The notes under the pieces: model-generated
The model's input: the letters and a program-made list of their open reading frames with translations, nothing else
Databases searched by the model: none
Told to the model about the DNA's origin: nothing
Made by a program: the position numbers and the translations under genes
Shown: piece after piece, positions 16,973-25,514 of the stretch
Numbering within the stretch: position 1 is the first letter of the stretch
Layout: each line of letters starts with the position of its first letter
From: SAR86 cluster bacterium SAR86A
GTDB lineage: Bacteria > Pseudomonadota > Gammaproteobacteria > Magnimaribacterales > D2472
Length of the DNA stretch: 56,323 nucleotides
Assembly (NCBI GenBank): GCA_000252525.1
Contig: JH611156.1
Location: 497,503 to 553,825, forward strand
Reading direction: 5' to 3'

Positions 16973-16978
16973 ATTATA
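16973..16978 (-). promoter_or_regulatory. -10 box for the structured RNA
   Basis: TATAAT on the minus strand. A TTTACA lies upstream (16991-16996) but at a 12-base distance, too short for a standard -35; a weaker TTTATT sits at 16 bases. Confidence 0.45.
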
Positions 16979-17015
16979 TACACTCAGTTATGTAAATAAA
17001 GTTATTTTTATGATA

Positions 17016-17228
17016 TTAAAATGAAAATTCTAGCTGCGACTTAGGTTCAAATGCTATATGAGCAATTGAGCTGTTATCAATTACGTCTTTATCTTTTAAA
17101 TATTTGTCTAAAAGGCATATGTCATTACTAAAATATTTGAAAGCAATCATTTTTTTTGCAGATTCTTTATCAACAGAAGAATTATATTCAATCAATATTG
17201 GATCGTTAATGTGAATTATTTTACTCAT
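17016..17228 (-). CDS. Small hypothetical protein, 70 residues
   Basis: No family is recognised. The sequence is hydrophilic, with no signal peptide or membrane helix: it starts MSKIIHINDPILIEYNSSVD, has a Lys/Asp-rich middle (LDKYLKDKDVIDNSS) and ends PKSQLEFSF. Its stop is about 40 bases upstream of the promoter of the structured RNA. It lies 37 bases downstream of the 198-residue membrane protein in the same direction, so it may be the last gene of that operon. Codon use looks like that of the neighbours. Confidence 0.5.
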   Translation of the reverse strand: MSKIIHINDPILIEYNSSVDKESAKKMIAFKYFSNDICLLDKYLKDKDVIDNSSIAHIAFEPKSQLEFSF

Positions 17229-17265
17229 AAATAAATTATACTGTATATTTATACAGTAGTAAAGT

Positions 17266-17862
17266 TTATTCTTCTTCAGGTGATACTATAAGCCTTGTAT
17301 CTACAAGTGTTGTAAAAATTATCCATAACGCAGCAACTAGAGTACATGCTCCTATAATATCGCCAATAGTGAATCTAAAAACAGTACTCACATCGACAAT
17401 AACTGAACTATTAACTAGAGATACTATTAGATTAGCTAAAACACCATTTAAAAGAGCAGAAATTACAATAACTAAAAAAAGATACTTATAATTTTTAAAG
17501 CTTACTGGTTTAAATAATGAAAATTTACCAGGTGCAATTCTTGACCATTTCACCAACTCTACTGCTATTGCCACAGCAATCAATGATCCAACTGCTCCAT
17601 AGTTCCATCCGTCTACATATCCGAGAGGATCGATAAGAGCAGGTCCAGTAATTTCAGCCAAATATAACGCTGGTATTGCGTAATATCCAAAGAAACATAC
17701 CATTAAAACTCTTGAGCCATGAGGAAGATAACAAATACTTCCCAACCACTCACGCTCTGGATTTAAATTAAATAAATCTACAACTTGTAAATATGACCAT
17801 ATTGACCAGACAAACATTGAAAATACATATACTGTTATTGACACTTTTATAAAATGTTTCAT
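17266..17862 (-). CDS. Membrane protein with MASE1-like helices, 198 residues
   Basis: About five hydrophobic segments are present (near residues 7-27, 46-70, 88-105, 126-148 and 160-187). The segment ICYLPHGSRVLMVCFFGYYAIPALYLAEITGP resembles MASE1-type sensory membrane domains, which usually carry a cytoplasmic signalling domain; here the protein ends with only EEE after the last helix. It could be a stand-alone sensor or an unrelated membrane protein. It follows the winged-helix regulator by 14 bases, which supports a sensor/regulator pair. The function is not known. Confidence 0.7.
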   Translation of the reverse strand: MKHFIKVSITVYVFSMFVWSIWSYLQVVDLFNLNPEREWLGSICYLPHGSRVLMVCFFGYYAIPALYLAEITGPALIDPLGYVDGWNYGAVGSLIAVAIAVELVKWSRIAPGKFSLFKPVSFKNYKYLFLVIVISALLNGVLANLIVSLVNSSVIVDVSTVFRFTIGDIIGACTLVAALWIIFTTLVDTRLIVSPEEE

Positions 17863-17876
17863 CAGAATTAGAAATT

Positions 17877-18167
17877 TTAATTTGCAAGAATTAAATTAAA
17901 CTCTCTTTTGTCTCCTTGTGACTGCTGAATATAAACTAAATTCGCTTGTTCAAATTTTTTTATAGTTTTATATACTGTTGATCTTGAAAAACCTGAATTT
18001 TGAATAACATCGGTAATATTACAGTTTCCGTAAGTAGATAAATGCCAAGCAATTACATGATAGACCTTTTTTTCTGTTTCGCTATAGGAGGCTAAATTTA
18101 AATCTTTTTCAATGTTCCATAACATCTCAAGAATGTTTGTTAAATCTTTGGTGTATTTTGAAGGCAT
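17877..18167 (-). CDS. Winged-helix (MarR-like) transcription regulator
   Basis: This 96-residue DNA-binding protein contains SETEKKVYHVIAWHLSTYGN, then the helix-turn-helix ITDVIQNSGFSRSTVYKTIKKFEQANLVYI and a wing rich in charged residues (QSQGDKREFNLI). An in-frame ATG at 18227 would add 20 hydrophobic residues with no clear role, so I chose the ATG at 18167. The gene is divergent from a lipoprotein gene (start 18274) and is followed by the MASE1-like membrane protein after 9 bases of intergenic sequence. Control of one or both neighbours is a reasonable inference. Confidence 0.75.
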   Translation of the reverse strand: MPSKYTKDLTNILEMLWNIEKDLNLASYSETEKKVYHVIAWHLSTYGNCNITDVIQNSGFSRSTVYKTIKKFEQANLVYIQQSQGDKREFNLILAN

Positions 18168-18237
18168 CAATAAATAATACATAAGAAAATAAAGTGTTAC
18201 AAGATATAACAATTTGTTAAATCCCATTCATACGTTA

Positions 18238-18264
18238 TTGCAAAATTATTCTCAATTAGATAAT
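18238..18264 (+). promoter_or_regulatory. Predicted promoter of the propeller-like lipoprotein gene
   Basis: TTGCAA (18238-18243) and GATAAT (18259-18264) are spaced by 15 bases. The start of transcription would fall within about 3 bases of the ATG at 18274, again a leaderless layout. Confidence 0.4.
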
Positions 18265-18273
18265 GTTAATTTT

Positions 18274-19506
18274 ATGAAACATATATTTTTGAAACTATTT
18301 TTGGTGCTTATCTTGATCTCATGTAATAAGAATATTTCTAACGATAGTGATCAATATTTGTACGTTTGGATGCATGATATTGGCTTTGAGGATCCAAACT
18401 TCCTTGCGGTTATTGATGCTGATGATGAATCAAGAACTTATGGTAAGTTATTAAACACAATACCAGCTACTAAGACCGTGGGAATGGCTCACCATACGCC
18501 ATTGTTTTTACCAAGTTCTGGCATGATCTTTGCAAATGATTTTCATAATAGCCATACCTATGTATATGAATCATCAAATCCAGTAAAACCAAAAATAATT
18601 AATGATTTTAATAAGATAGAGCCCTATTCTTTTCCTCATAGCTATTCTGAACTTCCAAATGGAAATATTCTTACAACTTTTCAAACAAAAAAAGGATTAG
18701 AAACCGTTGGTGGAATTGTTGAATTAGATTATAAAGGCGAATATTTGAGAGCATCAGATGCTCAACCACTTGATGAGACAATTTTTATGAGGCCTTATGG
18801 AATTGTGCTTGTACCTGAGCATAATAGAATTGTTACAACAAATTATGATATGCATGAAACCGATAATGGATATCATATTCAAATATGGAATATGGAAAGT
18901 TTGGAACTTCTTTCTACAGTAAAGTTACCTAATGTTAATGGCATGATTAATGATCAAAATCCGTTTGAGGGCCGACTATTGACTGATGGAACAACAGTTA
19001 TGTTTCAAACATTCTCTTGTGGTTTGTTTGTTCTCGATGGAGTTGAAACATTAAATCCAAATATAACTAAAGTATTTAAGTTTGCAGATAAGCCATTTTG
19101 TTCAGTGCCGGTTAGACTTGAAAATTATTGGATTCAAACTGTTGCCAGTGATAGCGGTGGGTTTAATGGGCTAGTAGTCTTAGATATTTCAGACCCATAT
19201 AATCCTGTTGAAACTTACAGACTCAATACAGGAGAAGATATAGGTCCTCACTGGTTAAGTCCGAATGTAACTGGCAACAAAATTGTAATGACTGGTTTTT
19301 TTAAAGAACTTGAAAAGAAAGTTTTAATGTTAAATTTTGATTCTAAATCTGGAGAGTTATCAATTGATGACAAATTTGGTATCGGTAATCAAAGTGGTGC
19401 TGGATTTATGATTGATCGAGAGGAATGGCCTCATGGTGGTAAAGGTCCGGCAATGGCTCATGGAGCAATATTTTGGCCATCGGCACCTCCTGATTGGAAA
19501 AATTAA
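18274..19506 (+). CDS. Lipoprotein with beta-propeller fold, distantly SBP56-like
   Basis: The ATG at 18274 is chosen over one at 18214 because it begins a lipoprotein signal with lipobox LISC (Cys near residue 17). The mature part reads YVWMHDIGFEDPNFLAVIDA..., GMAHHTPLFLPSSGMIFAND, FPHSYSELPNGNILTTFQ and MRPYGIVLVPEHNRIVTTNYD, and ends near GPAMAHGAIFWPSAPP. Order and motifs recall selenium-binding protein/methanethiol oxidase (DPNFL..ID, repeated His in loops, a final His near the C terminus), but similarity is weak. If right, it would be a copper- or thiol-handling envelope enzyme. It could equally be an unrelated propeller. Confidence 0.65.
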   Translation: MKHIFLKLFLVLILISCNKNISNDSDQYLYVWMHDIGFEDPNFLAVIDADDESRTYGKLLNTIPATKTVGMAHHTPLFLPSSGMIFANDFHNSHTYVYESSNPVKPKIINDFNKIEPYSFPHSYSELPNGNILTTFQTKKGLETVGGIVELDYKGEYLRASDAQPLDETIFMRPYGIVLVPEHNRIVTTNYDMHETDNGYHIQIWNMESLELLSTVKLPNVNGMINDQNPFEGRLLTDGTTVMFQTFSCGLFVLDGVETLNPNITKVFKFADKPFCSVPVRLENYWIQTVASDSGGFNGLVVLDISDPYNPVETYRLNTGEDIGPHWLSPNVTGNKIVMTGFFKELEKKVLMLNFDSKSGELSIDDKFGIGNQSGAGFMIDREEWPHGGKGPAMAHGAIFWPSAPPDWKN

Positions 19507-19575
19507 TTTAGAAATTGTATAAGACACTGTAATCAAAACAAATAGGTTGTTGTTTAAGTGTTCAATTTCAAGAGT

Positions 19576-19581
19576 TATAAT
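19576..19581 (+). promoter_or_regulatory. -10 box for tRNA-Ser
   Basis: Perfect TATAAT ending 9 bases before the tRNA 5' end, consistent with initiation a few bases upstream of the mature tRNA. The -35 region (around 19553) is weak. Confidence 0.5.
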
Positions 19582-19590
19582 TCTTGCCAC

Positions 19591-19678
19591 GGAGGAGTGT
19601 CTGAGCGGTTTAAGGTGCGGGCTTGGAAAGCTCGTGTGCGGAAACGCACCGTAGGTTCGAATCCTATCTCCTCCGCCA
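19591..19678 (+). tRNA. tRNA-Ser(GGA)
   Basis: A class II tRNA of 88 bases including the encoded CCA. The acceptor stem GGAGGAG pairs with CTCCTCC. The anticodon loop is TTGGAAA between CGGGC and GCTCG, giving anticodon GGA. The long variable arm GTGCGGAAACGCAC is as expected for Ser, and the T-arm contains GGTTCGAATCC. Confidence 0.97.
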
Positions 19679-19702
19679 TCAATTTAGTAATAAATTATCT
19701 TC

Positions 19703-20422
19703 TTATTGATTAAATTCTCTAAAATTATTGAATAAAATCTTTTTTTTTGTGCCACGAATTGGATTAATATCAATTCCTCCCCTTCTTTGAAATCTTCCAC
19801 AAACCTCAATATGATCTGGCTTAAGCTTTGAATACAGATCTATAAAAATTTTATCAATACACTTTTCATGAAATCCTCCATGCTCCTTATAAGACATTAG
19901 ATATTTATTGAGATAACCCACATCAATACTCTTATCTAAATACAGATAAATGTTTGCAAAATCTGGTTGAGATGTCACTGGGCATATAGACCTAAATCCA
20001 TTGAATTTGATTATTGTGTTTGGCTTGGTTTTTTTTAATTTTGTATTATTTAAATCCAAATATTTAGGCTCAGGTCTGAATTTCTTTAGAACTTTAATTT
20101 TAATAGGATGCTTAATGGTTAATTCTAATTGTGATTTTATCTTTTTAATTAAAACTTCCTTATTTGAAAATGATTTTTTATAGAACTCATTTAAATATAA
20201 TTTTAATGATTTAGACTCGATAATTAGATCTGATTCATAAGGGATTACAATTTCAAGGACAACAAGTTGGGGAATTTTATTATGATTGAGATACATAAAA
20301 TCATATACATTCCAAATATCAATTCCATACTTAATATTATCCTTTTGTCTTTTGATAGGATCCAACAAGCTTAACCCCTTCTTACGAGGATTTATTTTTT
20401 TACCTAGTGCTGAAGTTTTCAA
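19703..20422 (-). CDS. queF: NADPH-dependent 7-cyano-7-deazaguanine (preQ0) reductase, bimodular type
   Basis: QueF makes preQ1 for queuosine in tRNA. The N-terminal module has GIDIWNVYDFMYLNHNKIPQ and the ESKSLKLYLN substrate motif. The C-terminal module has the catalytic Cys in FRSICPVTSQPDFA with the nearby Asp, and GGFHEKCIDKI with the His-Glu pair; RRGGIDINPIRG closes it. At 239 residues it is shorter than E. coli QueF (282), mainly through a shorter linker between modules. It overlaps the upstream ABC permease gene by 4 bases and is the last gene of a seven-gene minus operon. The partner genes queC, queD and queE are not in the window. Confidence 0.93.
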   Translation of the reverse strand: MKTSALGKKINPRKKGLSLLDPIKRQKDNIKYGIDIWNVYDFMYLNHNKIPQLVVLEIVIPYESDLIIESKSLKLYLNEFYKKSFSNKEVLIKKIKSQLELTIKHPIKIKVLKKFRPEPKYLDLNNTKLKKTKPNTIIKFNGFRSICPVTSQPDFANIYLYLDKSIDVGYLNKYLMSYKEHGGFHEKCIDKIFIDLYSKLKPDHIEVCGRFQRRGGIDINPIRGTKKKILFNNFREFNQ

Positions 20423-21204
20423 TCTCTTATGCCAATGCCCTTATTTAACAGATATAAAGAGCTAACTGTAAAAAATATTATAAAAATCGATATCATTGTC
20501 AGAGAAAATGATATTGAAACATCGCTGATTCCAAGCATACCTTCTCTAAAAGTATTTACCACATAAAGCATAGGATTTGCTAAGGATATTGATCTCCAGA
20601 ATTCAGGCAAGATGTTAATCGAATAAAAAACCCCACCTAAATAAATGAGTGGAGTGAGAACAAAAGTAGGTATTACTGAAATATCGTCAAAACTATCTGC
20701 AAAAACTGCATTAATGAATCCCATCAAAGCAAATAATATTGAAGTTAAAAATAATACTAAAATAGTTAACGCCGGATTAGCAATTGAAAAATCTGGATAA
20801 AAGAATAAGCTTACACAAAATACAATAATTCCTACCATAACCCCTCTGCAGACTCCACCTAGAATAAATCCCAGTAATATTGTCCAATTTGGCATAGGTG
20901 AGATTAAAAGTTCTTCAATTGATTTTTGAAATTTTACAGAATAGAAAGAAGATACAACATTAGCATACGAGTTTGTTATTACAGACATCATTATTAATCC
21001 AGGTATCATAAATTGCACATAATCAAAACCATCCATTGAGCCTATTCTTGGACCAATTAATGATCCAAATATTACAAAATATAATGTCATTGTTACTGCA
21101 GGAGGTACTAAGGTCTGAATCCAAATTCTCATAAATCTTCTGATTTCTTTGGATGTTAAAGTCCATAGCGTTACTGAGATATTTATATTTGTTTCTTTAT
21201 CCAT
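20419..21204 (-). CDS. ABC-2 type permease (YadH-like)
   Basis: This 261-residue membrane subunit of an ABC exporter has six hydrophobic helices and the ABC-2 signature region NPMLYVVNTFREGMLG. FVIFGSLIGPRIGSMDGFDYVQFMIPGL matches YadH-type proteins. It pairs with the ATPase gene one base upstream. YadGH-type exporters are ubiquitous in gammaproteobacteria, but their cargo is uncertain; it may be a lipid or glycolipid. Confidence 0.9.
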   Translation of the reverse strand: MDKETNINISVTLWTLTSKEIRRFMRIWIQTLVPPAVTMTLYFVIFGSLIGPRIGSMDGFDYVQFMIPGLIMMSVITNSYANVVSSFYSVKFQKSIEELLISPMPNWTILLGFILGGVCRGVMVGIIVFCVSLFFYPDFSIANPALTILVLFLTSILFALMGFINAVFADSFDDISVIPTFVLTPLIYLGGVFYSINILPEFWRSISLANPMLYVVNTFREGMLGISDVSISFSLTMISIFIIFFTVSSLYLLNKGIGIRD

Positions 21205-21205
21205 A

Positions 21206-22117
21206 TTATTTTTTTACCATTTCAATAAAAAGTTCTTCAAGTCTATTTGATTCATTTCTCATAGATTTAACTTTTATGTTTAACTTATTGAGTTCATCAA
21301 ATAAGTTATTGATTGACTTTTCTTTATTTACAGCTGCTATTAAAGTCAAAGGATCTTCTAATCTTAAAGAATAGTCTTTTATAGTTGGCACTTCTTTCAA
21401 TGGATCTTCAAGATCTAAAACAAAACCTTGAACGTCCAGTTTTCTGAGCAGCTCTTTCATACTTGTATCAACAACTATCTCCCCATGATCAATTATTCCA
21501 ATATTTCTACATAACTGCTCAGCCTCTTCTAGGTAATGTGTTGTAAGAATAATGGTTGTTCCATTAGAATTAATTTCTTTCAAGAAATCCCACATTTCTC
21601 TTCTTAATTCAATATCTACCCCAGCAGTAGGTTCATCAAGAATTAACAACTTTGGTTCATGAATTAAAGCTTTTGCAATCATAAGCCTTCTTTTAAATCC
21701 ACCTGATAATGTTCTTGCTTGATCATGCCTCTTATCCCACAGGCCTAGCCTTTTTAACATTTTTTCTACTTTTGGCTGAGCAATTGATTTTTTAATGCCA
21801 TAAAAACCTGCTTGAGTAGTAACAATATCTAATACTTTTTCGAATTGTGAAAAATTTATCTCTTGTGATACAACTCCTAACATTGACTTAGCCTGTGCAA
21901 CATTTTCGTCAAGATCTATCCCAAAAATTTTTACATTACCAGATGACTTTGTTACTAGTGTCCCTATTATTCCAATAGTGGATGATTTGCCTGCACCGTT
22001 TGGACCAAGTAAAGCATAAAAGTCACCTTCATTAACTTTCAAAGATATGCCTTTTAGAGCTTCTGTTCCACCAGAATATATTTTTTTAAGATTATCAATT
22101 TCTAGTGCGTAACTCAT
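21206..22117 (-). CDS. ABC transporter ATPase (YadG-like)
   Basis: Walker A is GPNGAGKSS (residues 38-46), the ABC signature LSGGFKRRLMIAKAL and Walker B LLILDEPTAGVD, followed by the switch His in LTTHYLEEAE. The variant FKRR after LSGG is typical of YadG. The C-terminal 80 residues form a small extra domain with no catalytic motif. The length of 303 is normal. The start overlaps the preceding permease gene by 4 bases, and its own membrane partner follows after one base. Confidence 0.94.
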   Translation of the reverse strand: MSYALEIDNLKKIYSGGTEALKGISLKVNEGDFYALLGPNGAGKSSTIGIIGTLVTKSSGNVKIFGIDLDENVAQAKSMLGVVSQEINFSQFEKVLDIVTTQAGFYGIKKSIAQPKVEKMLKRLGLWDKRHDQARTLSGGFKRRLMIAKALIHEPKLLILDEPTAGVDIELRREMWDFLKEINSNGTTIILTTHYLEEAEQLCRNIGIIDHGEIVVDTSMKELLRKLDVQGFVLDLEDPLKEVPTIKDYSLRLEDPLTLIAAVNKEKSINNLFDELNKLNIKVKSMRNESNRLEELFIEMVKK

Positions 22118-23481
22118 GACTGGTTTGAAGATGTTTGTTTACCAACTACAAAAATACTTAAAAATATTCCTATAAGAAGACCTAGCCATACATATTCACC
22201 GGTAAATGCAATCAGTAAAGATATAAACAATGCCGATGCCATTTCTGCATTCGTTTTTGGTATAGCCAATGCAACATATGCGCATGCAAAACCAGTAAGT
22301 ACCAATGTTAAGTTAAGTGCAATATTCATCAGCGGTTCCATTAAAGTAATGAAAGGTAACGTTACATATAAAAAAGGTATTGCCATAAGATAATAAGAGC
22401 CCAGTCCATCAAATATTGATGGCATTTCATTTGGTCCCTTTTTCCATCTTTCTGCAACTACAACATGAACACCTGTCCATAATGCGCCTTGAGTTGGAAA
22501 ATTAGGATTAAAAATTAAACCTATTAGGTTTCTTACTGCGATTGATAGATGAAACCTATTAGAGTCAACTTTTAAAGGCTCGTCTGGCCTCTGTTTTTGA
22601 GCATCATTTAGAATTTCTTGTCCAGTAATAATATCGCCAAACAAAATAATATAACCAATAATTACTAATGGGATTGCATCTAGGTACATACTAAGTGATG
22701 GAAAGCCTATAGAAAATGGAGAAGTTCTTTCAAATAAAGTAACTACATCAGGAAATGCAAATCCCCATGTAACATTTAAAGAAGCTTCACCTATTGAATA
22801 TGCAACAACAGCAGCAATCAAAAAACCTGGTAAAAGTCCAAGAGAGCTTATTTTTTGAAAGAAAACATTCTTGCTTGCTAATTTTTTAAATGGATCTGAA
22901 AATGTTGTAAGTATGCAAAGAACAATTGCAATTGTCATAGCAATCGGTTGGTCCATATATTTTGCATCGAATTCCTTAAAAAAGACTTGATAAAACGCTG
23001 CGACTGCAGCCCCAAGAATAATTCCAGATTTAAGTGCATTAGGAATGTTATTTACAATCTTTTCACTTAGTCCAGTCATACCTAAAAAAGCGACCAAAAT
23101 GGTAAATTCAATACATATTGCTGCCATGAACTGAAAAGTTTCAACTTGATACTCAGCTCCTGTAGGAAGGTAAAATCCCATTGTGGCAAAAACACCTATT
23201 ACTATTGGGTAAGCTGGAGTTATCCAGCCAGGTGCAAATGGAACACCAAAAACAATTGGGCCAGCAGCAATTAAAGTTCCTGAAATAAATGATAATGCAA
23301 CACCCTCTTCAAATGATAATCCCATACCCATAGCAATTGGGATGCCTGCAAAAGCTGTAGCGCCAGAAATAATCATTCCTTGAAGGAATTCAGCTGTTCT
23401 AAATTTTATGTGAATAAAAGGGATTCTAAGTCTAAATGGGCCCCATTTAATTCCATTTATCTTAACTTGCTCGACATTCAT
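22114..23481 (-). CDS. Polytopic transporter, NCS2/SulP-like
   Basis: This 455-residue protein has about twelve to fourteen hydrophobic segments. The arrangement of two half-helix-like stretches (GTLIAAGPIVFGVPFAPG and SPFSIGFPSLSMYLDA) recalls the 7+7 fold of nucleobase (NCS2) and sulfate (SulP) carriers. There is no STAS domain, and I cannot see the full NCS2 signature, so the substrate is open. It overlaps the VWA gene by 4 bases on one side and the ABC ATPase gene by 4 on the other, so it is fixed in this operon. Confidence 0.7.
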   Translation of the reverse strand: MNVEQVKINGIKWGPFRLRIPFIHIKFRTAEFLQGMIISGATAFAGIPIAMGMGLSFEEGVALSFISGTLIAAGPIVFGVPFAPGWITPAYPIVIGVFATMGFYLPTGAEYQVETFQFMAAICIEFTILVAFLGMTGLSEKIVNNIPNALKSGIILGAAVAAFYQVFFKEFDAKYMDQPIAMTIAIVLCILTTFSDPFKKLASKNVFFQKISSLGLLPGFLIAAVVAYSIGEASLNVTWGFAFPDVVTLFERTSPFSIGFPSLSMYLDAIPLVIIGYIILFGDIITGQEILNDAQKQRPDEPLKVDSNRFHLSIAVRNLIGLIFNPNFPTQGALWTGVHVVVAERWKKGPNEMPSIFDGLGSYYLMAIPFLYVTLPFITLMEPLMNIALNLTLVLTGFACAYVALAIPKTNAEMASALFISLLIAFTGEYVWLGLLIGIFLSIFVVGKQTSSNQS

Positions 23482-24653
23482 TTTGACAGATCCGCCATAC
23501 CATCTTCTAGTCCTTTAAGGGTGAGAGGATACATTCTGTCTTCAAATAAATCTCTTAATATGCATATTGATGAAGTATAGTCCCAGTGGTCGTCTGGAAC
23601 AGGATTCAACCATGCCATATTTTCAAAATGATCTGACAATCTTTTGATCCAAACATGTCCAGCTTCTTCATTCCAATGCTCAATACTTCCACCAGCATTA
23701 GTTATTTCATAAGGTGCCATTGTTGCATCACCGACTACAATAATTTTATAGTCAGATGAAAATTTGTTGATGATATCTTGGACTAAAAATCTTTCCTGAG
23801 TTCTTCTCCTATTATCTTTCCAAACAGACTCATAGATACAGTTATGAAAATAAAAATATTCTAAATTTTTAAATTCTGTCTTGATTGCAGAAAAAAGTTC
23901 TTCACATAATTTTACATATGGATCCATTGATCCTCCAACATCAAACATGACAATAACTTTTACAGAATTTAGTCTCTCGGGAACCATTTTTATATCTAAA
24001 TAACCTGCATTTTTAGCTGTAGATTTAATGGTGTCATCCATATCAAGCTCTAAATCATTGCCTTGTCTTGCAAACTTTCTTAATCGCCTCAATGCCATCT
24101 TGATGTCTCTTGTTCCTATGATTACAGAATCATCAAGATTTGAATATTGTCTTTGTTCCCAAACTTTAACTGCCTTTTTTTGACCTCCTTCACCACCCAC
24201 TCTGATGCCTTCAGGATTTTGACCTCCATGACCAAATGGTGAAGTGCCATTTGTACCAACCCATTTATTGCCACCTTCATGTCTGTCTTTTTGTTCTTCA
24301 AGTCGCTTTTTAAATTCTTCTAATAATTTCTCTAAGCCACCTAAAGACTGAATTTTTTTTAACTCGTCTGGATCTAATTCTTTTTCAAAAGCTTTTCTAA
24401 GCCAATCTTCTGGAATAAGTGCTTGAAACACATCTTCTAACTTTTCAATTCCTTTGAAGTAGATATCAAAAGCTTTATCAAACTTGTCATAATGTTTTTC
24501 ATCTTTTACTAATGTAGCTCTTGATAAATAATAGAAATCATCTAAATCAGCATAAACGAGTTGATTTTCTAGTGCTCCAAGCAGATCTAATAACTCTCTT
24601 AGAGTACACGGCACACCCGCAGATCGAATAGTTTGAAATAAATTTATTAACAT
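23478..24653 (-). CDS. VWA-domain CoxE-like protein
   Basis: This 391-residue protein has a charged N-terminal half (KKRLEEQKDRHEGGNKW) and a C-terminal von Willebrand A domain with KVIVMFDVGGSMDPYVK. The metal site reads DVGGS rather than DxSxS, which I believe is usual in this subfamily. VWA proteins next to MoxR ATPases act as chaperone pairs that insert metals or remodel complexes. The start follows the MoxR stop with no gap. The client could be the permease that follows or a distant enzyme. Confidence 0.88.
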   Translation of the reverse strand: MLINLFQTIRSAGVPCTLRELLDLLGALENQLVYADLDDFYYLSRATLVKDEKHYDKFDKAFDIYFKGIEKLEDVFQALIPEDWLRKAFEKELDPDELKKIQSLGGLEKLLEEFKKRLEEQKDRHEGGNKWVGTNGTSPFGHGGQNPEGIRVGGEGGQKKAVKVWEQRQYSNLDDSVIIGTRDIKMALRRLRKFARQGNDLELDMDDTIKSTAKNAGYLDIKMVPERLNSVKVIVMFDVGGSMDPYVKLCEELFSAIKTEFKNLEYFYFHNCIYESVWKDNRRRTQERFLVQDIINKFSSDYKIIVVGDATMAPYEITNAGGSIEHWNEEAGHVWIKRLSDHFENMAWLNPVPDDHWDYTSSICILRDLFEDRMYPLTLKGLEDGMADLSK

Positions 24654-25505
24654 TTATTTTGAATTAGCTTCTCTTCTAGACATAAATGCTAGTCTTTCTA
24701 GCAATTGAACATCTTGCTCATTTTTTAACAATGCTCCATACAATGGAGGAATTGCTTTTGATGAATCAGCATTTTTAAGAATTTCATCAGGCATATCATC
24801 TGACAAAAGAAGTTTTAGCCAGTCTATTAACTCTGACGTAGAAGGTTTTTTCTTCAATCCAGGTATTTTTCGAAGATCAAAAAATATCTCAAGTGCTTCT
24901 TTGACTAACTTCTTTTTAATTTTAGGGTAATGTACATTTACGATCTGATTCATAGTTTCACGATCGGGAAATTGAATGTAGTGAAAAAAACATCTTCTTA
25001 AAAAAGCATCTGGTAGTTCTTTTTCATTATTTGATGTCATTATGATTAATGGTCTGTGTTTTGCCTTAATTGTTTCTCCTGTTTCATAACAGAAAAATTC
25101 CATACGATCTAATTCTTGTAATAAGTCATTAGGAAATTCGATATCAGCTTTATCGATTTCGTCAATTAATAAAACTACTTGCTTGTCAGATGTAAAGGCC
25201 TCCCATAACTTACCTTTTTTTATATAATTTGAAATGTCTTTAACTCTTTCATCACCTAATTGAGAATCTCTAAGCCTAGTTACAGCATCATATTCATATA
25301 AACCCTGTGATGCTTTAGTTGTTGATTTTATATGCCACTCAATTAGATCCATTTTTAAGGCTTTAGCAACCTCTATGGCAAGCAATGTTTTACCAGTTCC
25401 AGGCTCACCTTTCACTAATAGAGGTCTTTCTAACGATCTTGCAGCATTAACAGCCATACTTAGATCATCGGTCGATATATAGTCTTTTGTTCCTTTAAAT
25501 TGCAT
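24654..25505 (-). CDS. MoxR-family AAA+ ATPase
   Basis: The P-loop is KGEPGTGKT (residues 32-40), Walker B QVVLLIDEIDKAD, sensor 1 IIMTSNNEKELPDAFLRRC with the arginine finger, as in MoxR proteins. The length of 283 is standard. It is translated immediately before the VWA partner. Together they form the MoxR-VWA pair used to activate or assemble target complexes such as CO dehydrogenase (CoxD-CoxE); no dehydrogenase subunits are nearby. Confidence 0.94.
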   Translation of the reverse strand: MQFKGTKDYISTDDLSMAVNAARSLERPLLVKGEPGTGKTLLAIEVAKALKMDLIEWHIKSTTKASQGLYEYDAVTRLRDSQLGDERVKDISNYIKKGKLWEAFTSDKQVVLLIDEIDKADIEFPNDLLQELDRMEFFCYETGETIKAKHRPLIIMTSNNEKELPDAFLRRCFFHYIQFPDRETMNQIVNVHYPKIKKKLVKEALEIFFDLRKIPGLKKKPSTSELIDWLKLLLSDDMPDEILKNADSSKAIPPLYGALLKNEQDVQLLERLAFMSRREANSK

Positions 25506-25514
25506 TTAACTTCC

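Noticed and set aside
16763-16978. 6S RNA, SRP RNA or tmRNA at this gap
   Set aside because: The size suits 6S, but no matched ends forming the closing stem are seen; the SRP tip GGAAG-AGCA and the tmRNA tRNA-like ends are absent.
23478-24653. Damaged metal site in the VWA protein (DVGGS)
   Set aside because: To my knowledge this variant is usual in the MoxR-linked VWA subfamily, so it is not a sign of decay.
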